Part shown: positions 1 through 10,700 of the stretch, piece by piece
How positions within the stretch are numbered: position 1 is the first letter of the stretch
How the letters are laid out: every line of letters starts with the position of its first letter
Assembly (NCBI GenBank): GCA_016708725.1
Contig: JADJFE010000007.1
Location: forward strand, 1 to 64,000
From: Candidatus Aalborgicola bjergmarkensis
GTDB taxonomy: Bacteria; Pseudomonadota; Gammaproteobacteria; Burkholderiales; Burkholderiaceae_C
Direction: 5' to 3'
Length of the DNA stretch: 64,000 bases
The notes under the pieces: model-generated
Seen by the model: the letters and a program-made list of their open reading frames with translations, nothing else
The model's database searches: none
Told to the model about the DNA's origin: nothing
Translations under genes and position numbers: made by a program

Positions 1-3000
1 CACTGTTGATCGAACCGGTTTGGGCAATGTAAACCGCAGCATTGTCACCGCTGACACCGGCAGCAGCTTCACCTCGCAGTAACACATTGCCGTTGGAAGA
101 AGCGATACTGCCTTCCAACAAAATGCCGGCACGGGTTCCGTAGGTAAGGCCGCCACCAAATGGCGCACGCACTATTGCGTCGGTGCCTTTGGCATAGCCA
201 TCCGGTATGCCATCGCTGTTGCTATCGACCCCACCTGCGAGCACAACGTTGCCGCCCTTGCTGGAGATTGAGGCTCCTGATTTGATATGGATGCCACCAC
301 CACTGACACCATCGCTGTCTGCCCACAGAATCGTATTGAGTTTTCCGGATGAAGAGGAAACACTGGCGGCAGCATTCTGAATAATGTTCCCCTTGGCTTT
401 GAGCGTTGCCGTCGCATCGGCCCCGGTGGATTTGGAGATATTGCCCGCTACCGTCAGGTCGCCCGCTAGCGCCTCTGCTGTCAAATTGCCGCTGGTTGTG
501 ATAGCGCCCAAGACCACATCGCTCGCTGCGGTCACATTGACCGTGCCTGCGGTCAATGGTGTGGTACTCAGGTTGATGGCATTGGCAGTCCCGGTCAGAA
601 TCAGGCTACCACTGCCCGCGTTGATGCTGGCAACACCAGTACCCTGTGCCGCCCAGATCGCCTGGTTGTTAGCGCTGACACCGCCTCCCTTGCCCTGCAA
701 GGAAATACCCGCCCCTGCTACACTGGTAATGGTTGTATTCGGATGAATGAAAATCCCCGTGCTGGAGCTGCCACCAGTCACAGCACTGCCATCGCCGATG
801 ATGGTAATACCGGTTCCACTTGTTGCGGTTGATGTGATGGAATGCACCGTTGAATTCACGGCTGCACTGAATTCAACGCCGCTTCCATAGCCGCCTGATC
901 CGCGCGCTACGCCGTTCAGAAGAATCGTGCCAATGTCCGAGTTGAGGGTCACATTGGCATTGGCGTTGTTGGAAAACCGGATGCCTTCCACGTTGTCTTC
1001 ACCGGTACCAACAGCAACCCCGGCCCGACTCAAGCCATGCATGGCGATGTGACCTCCACCGGTGCTAATGGTGGTACCTGCCAGCCAGATGCCGTTGGAA
1101 TTGGTGGAATTGCCCACAGCGCGGGCATCACCGACTGTCAGGCCATTCCAGAGAGTGGAGCCACTACCGCCGCCCAGCCATAGATGGCCGCCGTTGGTGG
1201 TGATGGTCGTCGTTGTCGCTGGAGCGGAAGAATTGCCGTTCAGCGCAATAAACCCGCCACCCGCATCGGTGGTATCCCCTTCGGCATTGCCCCACAACAC
1301 CAGGCTGTTACTGCCCGCACCGCCAGTCAGTGATGCACCTTGCGATGCACTGATATTGCCCGCCGTTTTCAGCGTCAGAGGGTCGTTGTAGGTAATCGCG
1401 ATATTGCCAACAGTGATGTTTCCCGCCGTGGCACTGCCAATGGTGATGCCAGAAAAACCGTTGGTGAAATTGTCAGAAAAATAGCTGGCAGGCACTTCCA
1501 GCGTTCCTGCGCCACCGGCAATGCCGATGGTGGTGCTGGCCGTGCGCGGCGCAATGGTGAGCGATCCAGAGCTTTGGATTTTGGTGCTGCCATTCAACGT
1601 GCTCAGCTCGTCGGCATTGATGGTGATAGGGCTGCTGGAAGTCAGGACACCGCTGCCCGCCTTGTAGCCAATTGTGGAGTCAACGGCCCAGCCATGAATA
1701 TCAATGACGCTGCCACTCGCCACGCCGGTCAGACTGATAGGGCCGCCATTGGCCAGAATGCTGCTCCCGCCCATGTACAGGCCCCAACCGCTTCCCGACG
1801 AAACAGTGCCGCCGGTGCCGGTGAGCGTCACTCCGCCACCCGCACCGGTAGCCTGAATCGTTGCGTTGGGAAACAAATTGATGCCTATAGCGGCATTGGA
1901 TCCATTAACGAGAGAAGCGTCTCCTGTTACCGTAACAGCACCAGAAGTTGTGTTGGCCGAGGTAATTGTGGCACCTTTTAATAACATGATGGCTTGTACA
2001 TTGGATGTACTCGCCCCCTGCCCCACGCCGTCGATTTGTATCGTACCCGTGCCGGAATTGATCGTGGTACCCACATCGGACAAGGTATCCATAGCCACCC
2101 CAGTGTATATGGGGCCATCCGCCGGTGCCTCCCGACTCTTGCCAGACAGGACAATATTGCCGCCACCGGTATTCAGGGTGACGTTGTGGCCCAGAAAAAT
2201 TCCAGCCTCAACGTTCCATGGCCTATTTGATGAAATCGGAGCAATGCTGTTGGTGGCATTGCCCAGCGCATAGCCATCCCCGACGGTAAGACTGTTCCAC
2301 GGTGTCCCAGAAACACTACCGCCGCCCATCCACAAATGTCCGCCGTTGGTGTTGATGCCGGATCCGGTCAGCATCGCAATCGAGCCGCCGTTGGCGGTTT
2401 CGCCATCGCTGTTAGCATGCAGCACCACATTCCAGGCAGAAGTATTGGCCATCAGGGAACCGGTAGACGTGAAATTGACATTGCCCGTGGCTTTGAGTGT
2501 TGCCGTTCCGGCGCTGGCTGCTGTACGGGAGATGGCGGCATCCACTGTCAAATCGCCTGCCTTGGCCTCGGCGCTCAGATTACCTGTCATGCTGATGGCA
2601 CCCAGCATCAGGTTATTAGCGGACGTGATTGCCACATCAGCGCCTGAAGTCACTGAAACTGTGCCAGCTAAATTATTTCCGGCGTTATTCAGCGCAAAAC
2701 TTCCACCACCGGTTAATTCCAGATTATTCCCCGATGTACTGATAAATACTCCTCCAGAAATACTATTGCCAGCAGCGGCACTCAAGGTACTGCTAGCGGT
2801 TATATTCACCGGTCGGATATCAAGATCAAGGACTCCAGTCGATAATAAAGTCCCTCCACCGAGGTTGAGGTTTCCGCTGCCTAGATTTGAATTTGCTGCG
2901 ACAGATAAAACACCGGCATTTACCGTAGTATTACCAGCATAATTGTTAACACCAGATAAGGTCAACGTGCCGCTTCCGGTCTTGGTCAATGAACCGGCAC

Positions 3001-6000
3001 CTGTTACGGCACCGGACATGGCGCTGGCTGCCGTGTTGGATATGGTAGTGGCAGTACTCCCCAGATTCACTCCGCTGGTAAAGTTAACCGCCGAGCCACT
3101 AACAGTGCAGGTGGTGCATGGCGTACCGACAAACAAAGGACTAGGCACCGAGGACGTTGTGACATCATCGATATACAGTTGGGCGCCCAAGGCAAGTCCA
3201 CCGCTAAAGTCATACGATCCTGACACAAAAACAAATCTGTAAGTACCTGCGGGTATCGTTCCAGCAGCCTTTGTTACCGTATTCCAATCCTGTGTCGCGG
3301 TATCACTGCTACCTACCGCATTCAACAGCGGAACGGTCGCACCGGTAGAAGTATTGAGCAGATAACCATAAACACTGTAAGCATCACCACCACCGGCTGC
3401 TGCCCATTTGAAGCTGACGCTATCCGATGTACTGAGTGTTACAGTATTGTTGCTGTTACTAATGAGGTAGGGACCCTTTACTGTGCAATATCCCACACTG
3501 CATGTAAGTCCGCTTGACTGCATTTGAACCGATGCAGTCATGTTTGTCGTCCCAGCCGGAACAGTTACGTTAGAAATTATTGATGTTGTAAAAGTACCAC
3601 CGGTAAAGGCTGTATTTGCAGCTCCGATATCCGGAGAGGTAAAGCCACCAATTGAATCAGTGCCAAGAGTAACCCCTGCATTTACCGCAGTCCAACCATT
3701 TAAAGCGGATTCAAAATCACCGTTTAGAAACTGTTCGGCAGCGCCGGTGCTACCCAAAAAAACCGAATTATTGTAGGTTTGATTTCCGGTGGTTGTGATA
3801 TTGGCGTTGATGTAGGTTTGTCCAGTGGACCCTACGGTAATGCTGGTCAATGGTGTCGTGCCACCTACTGCTTTATTAAAAACCAAACGACTGCTGGCAC
3901 TGCCGAGGTTAACGATCAAAGCAAACGAACCGTCGACTGTCTCCAGGAAACTAACATCCTTCTGTGCTTCCAGGGTAAGTGTGCGCCCTGTTGCACCGGT
4001 GTAGGTATACGGTGTATTCCAAGTGATATTGCCGTCCTGAGAACCACCGGAGCCTGTCTGGATGGTGACATCCCCGCTTCCCAACGCCGCGTTTACCAGA
4101 TCGATGCCAAGAGATGCTGTATCACCGGTGCTGACAAAAGGGCTGGCAGTATTGATGTTCACATTACCATTACCCGCAACCACAGTGATGTTGTACGGAT
4201 CAATCAACCACAAACCGCCTTTACCTGCAGGAGCGCCGCTGTCAGGAACACTCCCCACGTCCAGCCAATGCCCCGAAGTCTCGATACGTCCACCGTTACC
4301 TCCATTCACCCCGCCTTTGGCTAAAAACGTCCCATAAGCACGGGTGAGCGACAACGGGTTGCGCACATCCGACCAGGCAACCACCGTTCCACCATTGCCG
4401 GACTCGGAGGCCGAGGCATCCAGCACCACGCCGCAATCAATCGTTGTAAACGTTGCTTGCGGTACGCTCGTATCCGAGTTTTGCCAACTGCCACCGACTA
4501 GGATCGTGCCGCCGCCCAATGCGCCCGTGGCATCGACCCGCGTGGTATCCAGCAGCGTGATGTTCTCGCCCGTCAGCGTGACCTGCCCTCCCCTGCCACG
4601 CGATGCACTGGTGCGCAGCAAGGTATTGCCCAACAGCGCCAGCGTAGGGCGCTGGTCTTGTGGGGTCGTGGGGGCAACTGGCCCTTCGGAACCTGTGACC
4701 TGCATGGAAATACGGCCACCGCCGCCGGGGCCGGAGGCATCGAGTACGGCGCTTTGGGTACGGATGCTGCGCGTGGCCACCGCTTCGATCAGGCCAGGGC
4801 TGGGGCTTGGTGCAGGACTTTCTGGCAGCGACTCAGCGGGTGTTGCCGTGGCTTGAACTGCGCCAGCCAGCGTGATGTCGGGGGCACGCAGATGCACTGC
4901 CCCGGCGCCAGCCGGTGCAGAAACGTCAATGCGGCCACTCTCGGTCTGGATGATGCTACGAGTGGCTTCAAGGGTAATACTGACTGCATCCCCCGTGGAA
5001 CGTGCGGGAGTCGCTATAGATTCTGCAGCTAATGCCTTGGCTTCGATCGTGCCGCTATTGACGATTTCTGGCGCGTTGACCGTGATGCTGCCAGCGGGTA
5101 CGCCGCTGGGTCCGGCATTGGCGCTGATGACTCCGGTGTTTTCGATCTGGTGCGAGGCTTCTAGCAGGATGCGCCCGCCGCGCTCCTTGATGCCCGTGGC
5201 TTCGATCACACCACTGTTTTTCACGACCCCGCCTTGCACTTGGCTAACGGCCTGGGAAGAGAGGATGATGAGACCGCCGGGCGCTTGCACGGCCAGTTTG
5301 TTTTCGACCAGGGTTTTGATTGTGGCTGGTTCGACGCGCAGCTTGGTCAGCATACGGTTGCTATCGAATTGCAGTTCGATGACTTCGCCGGCGGCCAGCG
5401 CCAGCGTGCCCATCTGTGCGAAGATGATGCCACCGTTACGCACTTCCGGCGCCAACAAGGCGATATAGCCGCCCAGCGCTGCGGTCAGCTTACCCTCGTT
5501 GATAACGCTTCCCGTGGCGCCGTCGCGGGTATAGCGGCTCTTGCCTGCCATGAAATCGTTCGTGCTGATGCTGTGGGTGGTGGCGATCAAGCTGCCAACA
5601 TCGACACTGGCACCGGGTGCGAAATGCACGCCGTTGGGATTGGTCAAAATCACCTGACCATTGGCCGAGATGCGTCCAAAAATCTGGCTCGGGTTGGAGT
5701 CGAGCACGCGATTGAGCGTAGCGCTGGTGCTGGACGGCTGGTTGAACTTGACCTGGGCTGCGGCACCTACGTTAAAGGTCTGCCAGTCAATAGCGGCGCG
5801 GTTGCTGCCCTGGTTGATCTGCATCACCGCACCCGTCTGGGTGATGGCGGCCTGCCCCGCCACCACTTGGCCGCCGGTGGGCAGTTGTGTCGGTGCCGGC
5901 GGCGCGGCAACTTGTGCCAGACTTGCGCCATGCAACAACCCAAACACCGCCAACAGGCACACATTTTGCAGACAGCTAGCCGCACGTTTCCCACAGCCTC

Positions 6001-6040
6001 TAGCCGTTTCGTGCCAGATGACGCGGTAGATGTGGTTCAT
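1..6040 (-). CDS. Two-partner-secretion adhesin (filamentous haemagglutinin-like TpsA), N-terminal part
   Basis: Secreted adhesin of the two-partner secretion class. The gene leaves the window at its left edge, so about 2,013 codons are visible and the C-terminus is not. The start is ATG at 6040-6038, bounded by an in-frame stop at 6073-6071. Residues 1 to about 45 form a long signal peptide opening MNHIYRVIW and ending near SLAQ. The TPS domain follows, with LPTGGQVVAG, NQGSNRAAIDWQTFNVG, SQIFGRI and the NPNG motif in ILTNPNGVHF. The rest is G/N/T/S-rich beta-helix-like sequence with recurring NGGHLWLGGG and WNGLTVGD blocks. I translated several stretches and met no stop, but did not check every codon. 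By family knowledge the partner is a TpsB outer-membrane pore; none is nearby here. All plus-strand reading frames across this region are shadows. Confidence 0.88.
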   Translation of the reverse strand, partial: MNHIYRVIWHETARGCGKRAASCLQNVCLLAVFGLLHGASLAQVAAPPAPTQLPTGGQVVAGQAAITQTGAVMQINQGSNRAAIDWQTFNVGAAAQVKFNQPSSTSATLNRVLDSNPSQIFGRISANGQVILTNPNGVHFAPGASVDVGSLIATTHSISTNDFMAGKSRYTRDGATGSVINEGKLTAALGGYIALLAPEVRNGGIIFAQMGTLALAAGEVIELQFDSNRMLTKLRVEPATIKTLVENKLAVQAPGGLIILSSQAVSQVQGGVVKNSGVIEATGIKERGGRILLEASHQIENTGVISANAGPSGVPAGSITVNAPEIVNSGTIEAKALAAESIATPARSTGDAVSITLEATRSIIQTESGRIDVSAPAGAGAVHLRAPDITLAGAVQATATPAESLPESPAPSPSPGLIEAVATRSIRTQSAVLDASGPGGGGRISMQVTGSEGPVAPTTPQDQRPTLALLGNTLLRTSASRGRGGQVTLTGENITLLDTTRVDATGALGGGTILVGGSWQNSDTSVPQATFTTIDCGVVLDASASESGNGGTVVAWSDVRNPLSLTRAYGTFLAKGGVNGGNGGRIETSGHWLDVGSVPDSGAPAGKGGLWLIDPYNITVVAGNGNVNINTASPFVSTGDTASLGIDLVNAALGSGDVTIQTGSGGSQDGNITWNTPYTYTGATGRTLTLEAQKDVSFLETVDGSFALIVNLGSASSRLVFNKAVGGTTPLTSITVGSTGQTYINANITTTGNQTYNNSVFLGSTGAAEQFLNGDFESALNGWTAVNAGVTLGTDSIGGFTSPDIGAANTAFTGGTFTTSIISNVTVPAGTTNMTASVQMQSSGLTCSVGYCTVKGPYLISNSNNTVTLSTSDSVSFKWAAAGGGDAYSVYGYLLNTSTGATVPLLNAVGSSDTATQDWNTVTKAAGTIPAGTYRFVFVSGSYDFSGGLALGAQLYIDDVTTSSVPSPLFVGTPCTTCTVSGSAVNFTSGVNLGSTATTISNTAASAMSGAVTGAGSLTKTGSGTLTLSGVNNYAGNTTVNAGVLSVAANSNLGSGNLNLGGGTLLSTGVLDLDIRPVNITASSTLSAAAGNSISGGVFISTSGNNLELTGGGSFALNNAGNNLAGTVSVTSGADVAITSANNLMLGAISMTGNLSAEAKAGDLTVDAAISRTAASAGTATLKATGNVNFTSTGSLMANTSAWNVVLHANSDGETANGGSIAMLTGSGINTNGGHLWMGGGSVSGTPWNSLTVGDGYALGNATNSIAPISSNRPWNVEAGIFLGHNVTLNTGGGNIVLSGKSREAPADGPIYTGVAMDTLSDVGTTINSGTGTIQIDGVGQGASTSNVQAIMLLKGATITSANTTSGAVTVTGDASLVNGSNAAIGINLFPNATIQATGAGGGVTLTGTGGTVSSGSGWGLYMGGSSILANGGPISLTGVASGSVIDIHGWAVDSTIGYKAGSGVLTSSSPITINADELSTLNGSTKIQSSGSLTIAPRTASTTIGIAGGAGTLEVPASYFSDNFTNGFSGITIGSATAGNITVGNIAITYNDPLTLKTAGNISASQGASLTGGAGSNSLVLWGNAEGDTTDAGGGFIALNGNSSAPATTTTITTNGGHLWLGGGSGSTLWNGLTVGDARAVGNSTNSNGIWLAGTTISTGGGHIAMHGLSRAGVAVGTGEDNVEGIRFSNNANANVTLNSDIGTILLNGVARGSGGYGSGVEFSAAVNSTVHSITSTATSGTGITIIGDGSAVTGGSSSTGIFIHPNTTITSVAGAGISLQGKGGGVSANNQAIWAAQGTGVASINAGSGSLILTGTANAINLSTTPLTAGTVNVTAASDVVLGAITTSGNLTAEALAGDLTVAGNISKSTGADATATLKAKGNIIQNAAASVSSSSGKLNTILWADSDGVSGGGIHIKSGASISSKGGNVVLAGGVDSNSDGIPDGYAKGTDAIVRAPFGGGLTYGTRAGILLEGSIASSNGNVLLRGEAAAGVSGDNAAVYIAQTGSINS

Positions 6041-6161
6041 AACGTGGTGCAGTGGGTGCCGGATATTAGCTCATCATGGCATGCAAAAGATGGTGCTGGA
6101 CGGCATTCCAAAAATTCTGAAAACACCCGCGAAAAAAGTTGATAAGGTTGATTAGAGTCGC

Positions 6162-6629
6162 TCAGTTGGAGTCGCTCAAAAAGTCGGCCATCATGCCCGA
6201 TGTCCGGCGCAGACGTCGGGAAATGACCTGTGCCAGACAATACATGAAACGGTAAGCCAGTGCAGGGTGTTCATTCGCCAATCGGGTAAGCCCCTCGTGC
6301 TTGAACGTCAGGAATTCACAATCTTTGTCCGCAACACACGTCGCCGATCTTTTGTCCTGCTCCAGCAAGGCCATCTCGCCGATGACGCGCCCTTGTCCCT
6401 CGCTGGACAACAACTGCTGGCCGTGCCCTCCTTCCTTGAAGATGGATACGCTACCGTGGGTAAGAATCAGCATGAAGTTCCCCGGATCGCCTTCATGGAA
6501 GATGACCTCTCCTTTGCGTGCCGATTGTGGCACCATGTACCGTCCGACAATGCCAAGTTCTGCATGCGAAAAATTGACAAACAAGTGCAATCCGTCCAGA
6601 AGATCCGCAACTCCCACATTGATCGCCAT
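6162..6629 (-). CDS. Stand-alone cyclic-nucleotide-binding (CRP-like) domain protein
   Basis: A 155-residue protein that is essentially one cNMP-binding beta-barrel of the CRP/FNR type. The barrel shows KGEVIFHEGDPG, GSVSIF and the phosphate-binding cassette GEMALLEQDKRSAT (about residues 84-97). No helix-turn-helix follows, so it cannot be a classical CRP regulator; it probably senses a nucleotide or modulates a partner. The C-terminus ends in basic helices (ISRRLRRTSGMM). It lies between the adhesin and the divergent ttcA gene. The ligand cannot be told from sequence. Confidence 0.8.
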   Translation of the reverse strand: MAINVGVADLLDGLHLFVNFSHAELGIVGRYMVPQSARKGEVIFHEGDPGNFMLILTHGSVSIFKEGGHGQQLLSSEGQGRVIGEMALLEQDKRSATCVADKDCEFLTFKHEGLTRLANEHPALAYRFMYCLAQVISRRLRRTSGMMADFLSDSN

Positions 6630-6772
6630 AACAACTCCTTCTCATTCATTCACCTTCAGTGCGGTGTTCATTCTAATTAACAACGCCATTTTTTCTTGAC
6701 TTGTAAAATGTTTATGCACAAGCGCATTGTGGGGTAACGTAACCGTTTTTGAGCAACCAGGCTGTACTACTT

Positions 6773-7732
6773 ATGTCTTTTTCTGAATCCGATGCATGGG
6801 TTACTGACAACCCTACCACTTCTGCCACCAGCACCACGCCCACCCCCAAAAACGCGCTGAAGATCGAGCGTGAAAACCACAAACTGGAAAAGCGCCTGTG
6901 CCGCCAGGTTGGCCAGGCGATCATCGACTTCAACATGATTTCCGAGGGGGACCGCGTCATGGTCTGCCTCTCGGGCGGGAAAGACAGCTTTGGCATGCTG
7001 GACATTTTGCTGAAATTGCAAAAACGTGCGCCGGTGCGTTTTGAACTGATAGCCGTCAACCTGGACCAAAGGCAGCCCGGCTTTCCTGAACACATCCTGC
7101 CGGAATACCTCAAAAGCCTTGGCATTGCCTTTCACATTGAAACCCAGGATACCTACAGCATCGTCAAAAAAATCATTCCCGAGGGCAAAACCATGTGCAG
7201 CCTGTGCAGCCGTTTGCGCCGGGGCATCTTGTACCGTGTGGCCGATGAACTCAAGGCGACCAAGATCGCGCTGGGCCACCACCGTGACGACATGCTGCAA
7301 ACCTTTTTTCTCAACATGTTTTTTGCTGGAAAATTAAAAGGCATGCCGCCGAAACTGGTCAGCGACGACGGTGGCCACGTCGTCATACGGCCATTGGCGT
7401 ACGTCAACGAAACCGATCTTACCCGCTGGGCCGCGTATCGTGACTTTCCCATCATTCCATGCTCTTTGTGCGGCAGCCAGGAAAACCTGCAGCGCCAGCA
7501 GGTCAAAAATATGCTGCACGCATGGGAAAAACAATACCCCGGACGCACGGTAACCATGTTCACCGCATTGCAAAACGTGGCCCCGTCCCACTTGATGGAC
7601 CCCCGATTACACGACTTCAAGAATATTCAAATCACGGGCGTACCGGATGCAGATGGCGACAAGGCCTTTGACTCCGAGGAGTTTGCCTCCAACTCCTGGT
7701 CTACCCTGCCCATGGTGAAAAATGACTTATGA
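6773..7732 (+). CDS. ttcA: tRNA 2-thiocytidine(32) synthetase TtcA
   Basis: ATP-dependent enzyme that thiolates cytidine 32 of certain tRNAs using an iron-sulfur cluster. The PP-loop SGGKDS lies near residue 67 and is followed by the two family-specific CxxC pairs in MCSLCSRLRRG and PCSLCGSQENLQ. The region between them (GHHRDDMLQTFFLNMFF) is also typical. I chose ATG 6773 over the upstream in-frame TTG at 6749 because the core homology starts well after it. That gives 319 residues, close to the family norm. It is single and intact, unrelated in function to the sensory operon downstream, and is the clearest housekeeping gene in the left half. Confidence 0.95.
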   Translation: MSFSESDAWVTDNPTTSATSTTPTPKNALKIERENHKLEKRLCRQVGQAIIDFNMISEGDRVMVCLSGGKDSFGMLDILLKLQKRAPVRFELIAVNLDQRQPGFPEHILPEYLKSLGIAFHIETQDTYSIVKKIIPEGKTMCSLCSRLRRGILYRVADELKATKIALGHHRDDMLQTFFLNMFFAGKLKGMPPKLVSDDGGHVVIRPLAYVNETDLTRWAAYRDFPIIPCSLCGSQENLQRQQVKNMLHAWEKQYPGRTVTMFTALQNVAPSHLMDPRLHDFKNIQITGVPDADGDKAFDSEEFASNSWSTLPMVKNDL

Positions 7733-7797
7733 CTCCCAGGGTAATCATAAGCCATTTACATTAACGCCCTTGCATGCCCTTGACCTTGGAAAGTACC

Positions 7798-10700
7798 ATG
7801 AGTACGAAAGAAAACGATAGTCGCCCGTTCGTGGTTGGTATTGGCGCTTCGGCTGGCGGTCTCGAAGCCTTGAGTCAGCTGGTCTCCGGTCTGGTTTCTG
7901 GTCTGCCGTGTATCTACATCGTCGCGCAGCATATGTCGCCGACGCACCGCAGCATGATGGCCGACATCCTCGCGCGCGAAACCCGTTTGCCGGTGCGTGA
8001 AATTGAAGACGAGCAGCAGCCGGAATTCGATGTCGTGTATGTGATTCCACCCGGCTCCAATCTGGTGATGCAGTATGGCCGGTTTTCCTTGACGAACACG
8101 GTGCCCGAAGTCTCTCCCAAGCCATCTATCAATTTGCTGTTCCAGTCGCTGGCCGAGGAATACAACGACCACGCTATCGGCGTGATACTGTCCGGCACGG
8201 GGTCGGACGGCACGCGCGGCCTGCGGGCGATCAAATCGGTCGGCGGTGTCAGTTTCGTCCAGATACCGGAAACCGCCAAATACGACGGCATGCCACGCTC
8301 CGCCATCGACGCCTGTGTTGCCGACCGAATTATTGCCCCCGACCAGATTGGGCGCGAACTGGAGCGTCTGATCCGTTTTCCGGGTGCATTGCCGGAACTT
8401 GAAAGCTGGGAGCAGCGCCCTGCCGAGATGGCTGCACTGTTTGAGAATGTGCGCCTGCGCAGCAAAATCGACTTTTCCAGCTACAAACTGTCCACTGTGC
8501 AACGTCGCCTGCAGCGTCGTATGGTTTCGACCAACATGGGAACACTGGCCGAGTACCTGGCCTACTCCGAACGCAATCCCGAGGAACTCGACGCACTCGC
8601 CAAGGAAACCCTTATCTCAGTCACAGAGTTTTTTCGTGACCAGGAAGCCTTTCGTGCACTGGAGCGTTATGCACGTGCTCTGCTGGAAAAAAAACGCAGC
8701 GGCGAAGAACTGCGCATCTGGGTCGTTGGCTGTGCAACCGGGGAAGAAGCCTATTCCCTGGCCATTTTGTTTTCCGAACTGATTACTGCGAATGCCACCC
8801 CCTTGCGCTTACAGATATTTGCCACGGACATCGACAACGATGCGCTTCAGGTAGCACGGCGTGGCATTTACAACCAGGCAGCCATGTCGGAGATGCCTGC
8901 GGAATTTATTACGCGCTATTTCATGCCCAGTGGTAATGGTTTTGAGCCGGTGAAAAGCCTGCGCGATTGCGTAACGTTCGCGCGTCAGGACATTACTGCC
9001 GATCCGCCTTTTCTGCGACTCGATCTGATTACCTGCCGCAATGTCCTGATTTATTTCAATGCCGAGTTGCAGACGCGGGTGTTGGGCGTATTTCGCTACG
9101 CCTTGCGCGAAGATGGTTTGCTGTTTCTTGGGCGCTCCGAATCGGTCAATCAGCAAGAGGCTTTGTTTGCAGCGGTTGATCGCCGATCACGCATATTCCG
9201 TCCGCGCGGCAGCACCCAAGGCATCAAGGTTGGCAATCTCATCAAGGGTACATTGCCCACGCAGGCAACGCTGCCGTTGCAGCGCAATCGCAACATCAGC
9301 TTCGAGCAACTTTTTCATAAGGCGATAGCGGATCACTTTGCTCCGTCCATGCTGGTCAATGGAGATTTGCGCATTCTTCACAGCCATGGCGATGTTTCAC
9401 GGTTTATTACATTTCCATCGGGCACACCGGACCTGAATTTAGCGCAACTGATTGTGCCGGAGTTGTCGAACGAAATTTTGACCACGCTGCATCGGGCGCG
9501 CCGTCGGCGCAGCAGCACGTTCAGCCGCAAACGCCGCATTGCAGCGCTGGATCGCCAAGTTTGCCGTCTGGCCGTGCATCCGCTCAAGGATACGGGCGAC
9601 AACGAACATTTTCTGGTGGTTTTCGAAACTAGCATTGCACCTTCCGTTGCCGCAACGGACGACATAACCAGTCGCGAAGCCTCGGACAAGGAAGATTCTG
9701 ACGAACTCGCCTCGACGCGCGAACACTTGCAAACGCTGATGGAGGAAATGGCCGCTTCCAACGAGGAAATGCAGGCACTCAATGAAGAGATACAGGCCGC
9801 AAACGAGGAACTGCAGGCCACCAACGAAGAACTCGAAGCATCCAACGAAGAACTGCAGGCCACCAACGAGGAACTCATCAGCGTCAACGAAGAAAGTCTT
9901 ACAAAGTCTGCCGAGCTTGCCACCATCAGCAGCGAGTTCGAAGGGGTTTACAACACCATCGATTTCCCCGTTCTCGTATTTGACACCAATCTCTTTCTCA
10001 AGCGAATGAACGCTACCGCCGTTCGTTCCTTCAATTTGCCGATAAACGCCACTGGAGTGAACGTTTTACGCTTGCAGTTGCCCGGTTTTCTCAAGAATAT
10101 TGAGAAACCTTTGGCGCAGTCGCTGCAAGAACAGCGCAAACAATCCTTTCCAGCCTTTTTCGTCAACCGGACTTACCAGATTTTCATAACGCCAGTCGTT
10201 GGCGTTACCGGCAACACGCAAGGCGTTGTGCTGGTTGTCATTGATAACAGCGAACTCGTGGCAGCGCAAGAAGCGATTCGCGCAAGCGAGCAACGCTTGC
10301 AATCGATCATGAACCATTCCGTCTCGATAGTGGTGCTGAAAAATGCTACGGGTCGCTATGAGTTCGTCAATCACCGCTTTGAAGAAATCTTCGGCATCAA
10401 GGCCGAAGATGCCATCGGCAAAACTGACCACCAGATTTTCAGCACGCAGGTGGCCAAGTTGCTGCGCGACCATGATCTGGAGACCATGCGTTTGCTGACA
10501 CCCTTTGAAACTCTGGATGAAATGGTCATCGGCGAACGCCAGTTTTGGCTGCAGTCCATCCGGTTTCCCATCTACGACAACGATGGTGCCGTGCACTCCA
10601 TATGCACGCAGGCCAATGATGTCACGCAAAAGCGCCATGCCCAGGAACAATTGCGGCTTGCTGCCAAGGTTTTCGACCGGGCCGGTGAAGCCATCACCAT

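Noticed and set aside
384..6142. Several long plus-strand open frames (up to about 300 codons)
   Set aside because: They are antisense to the TPS adhesin, whose minus-strand frame shows clear family motifs and repeated blocks; the plus frames have no recognisable domains or ribosome sites.
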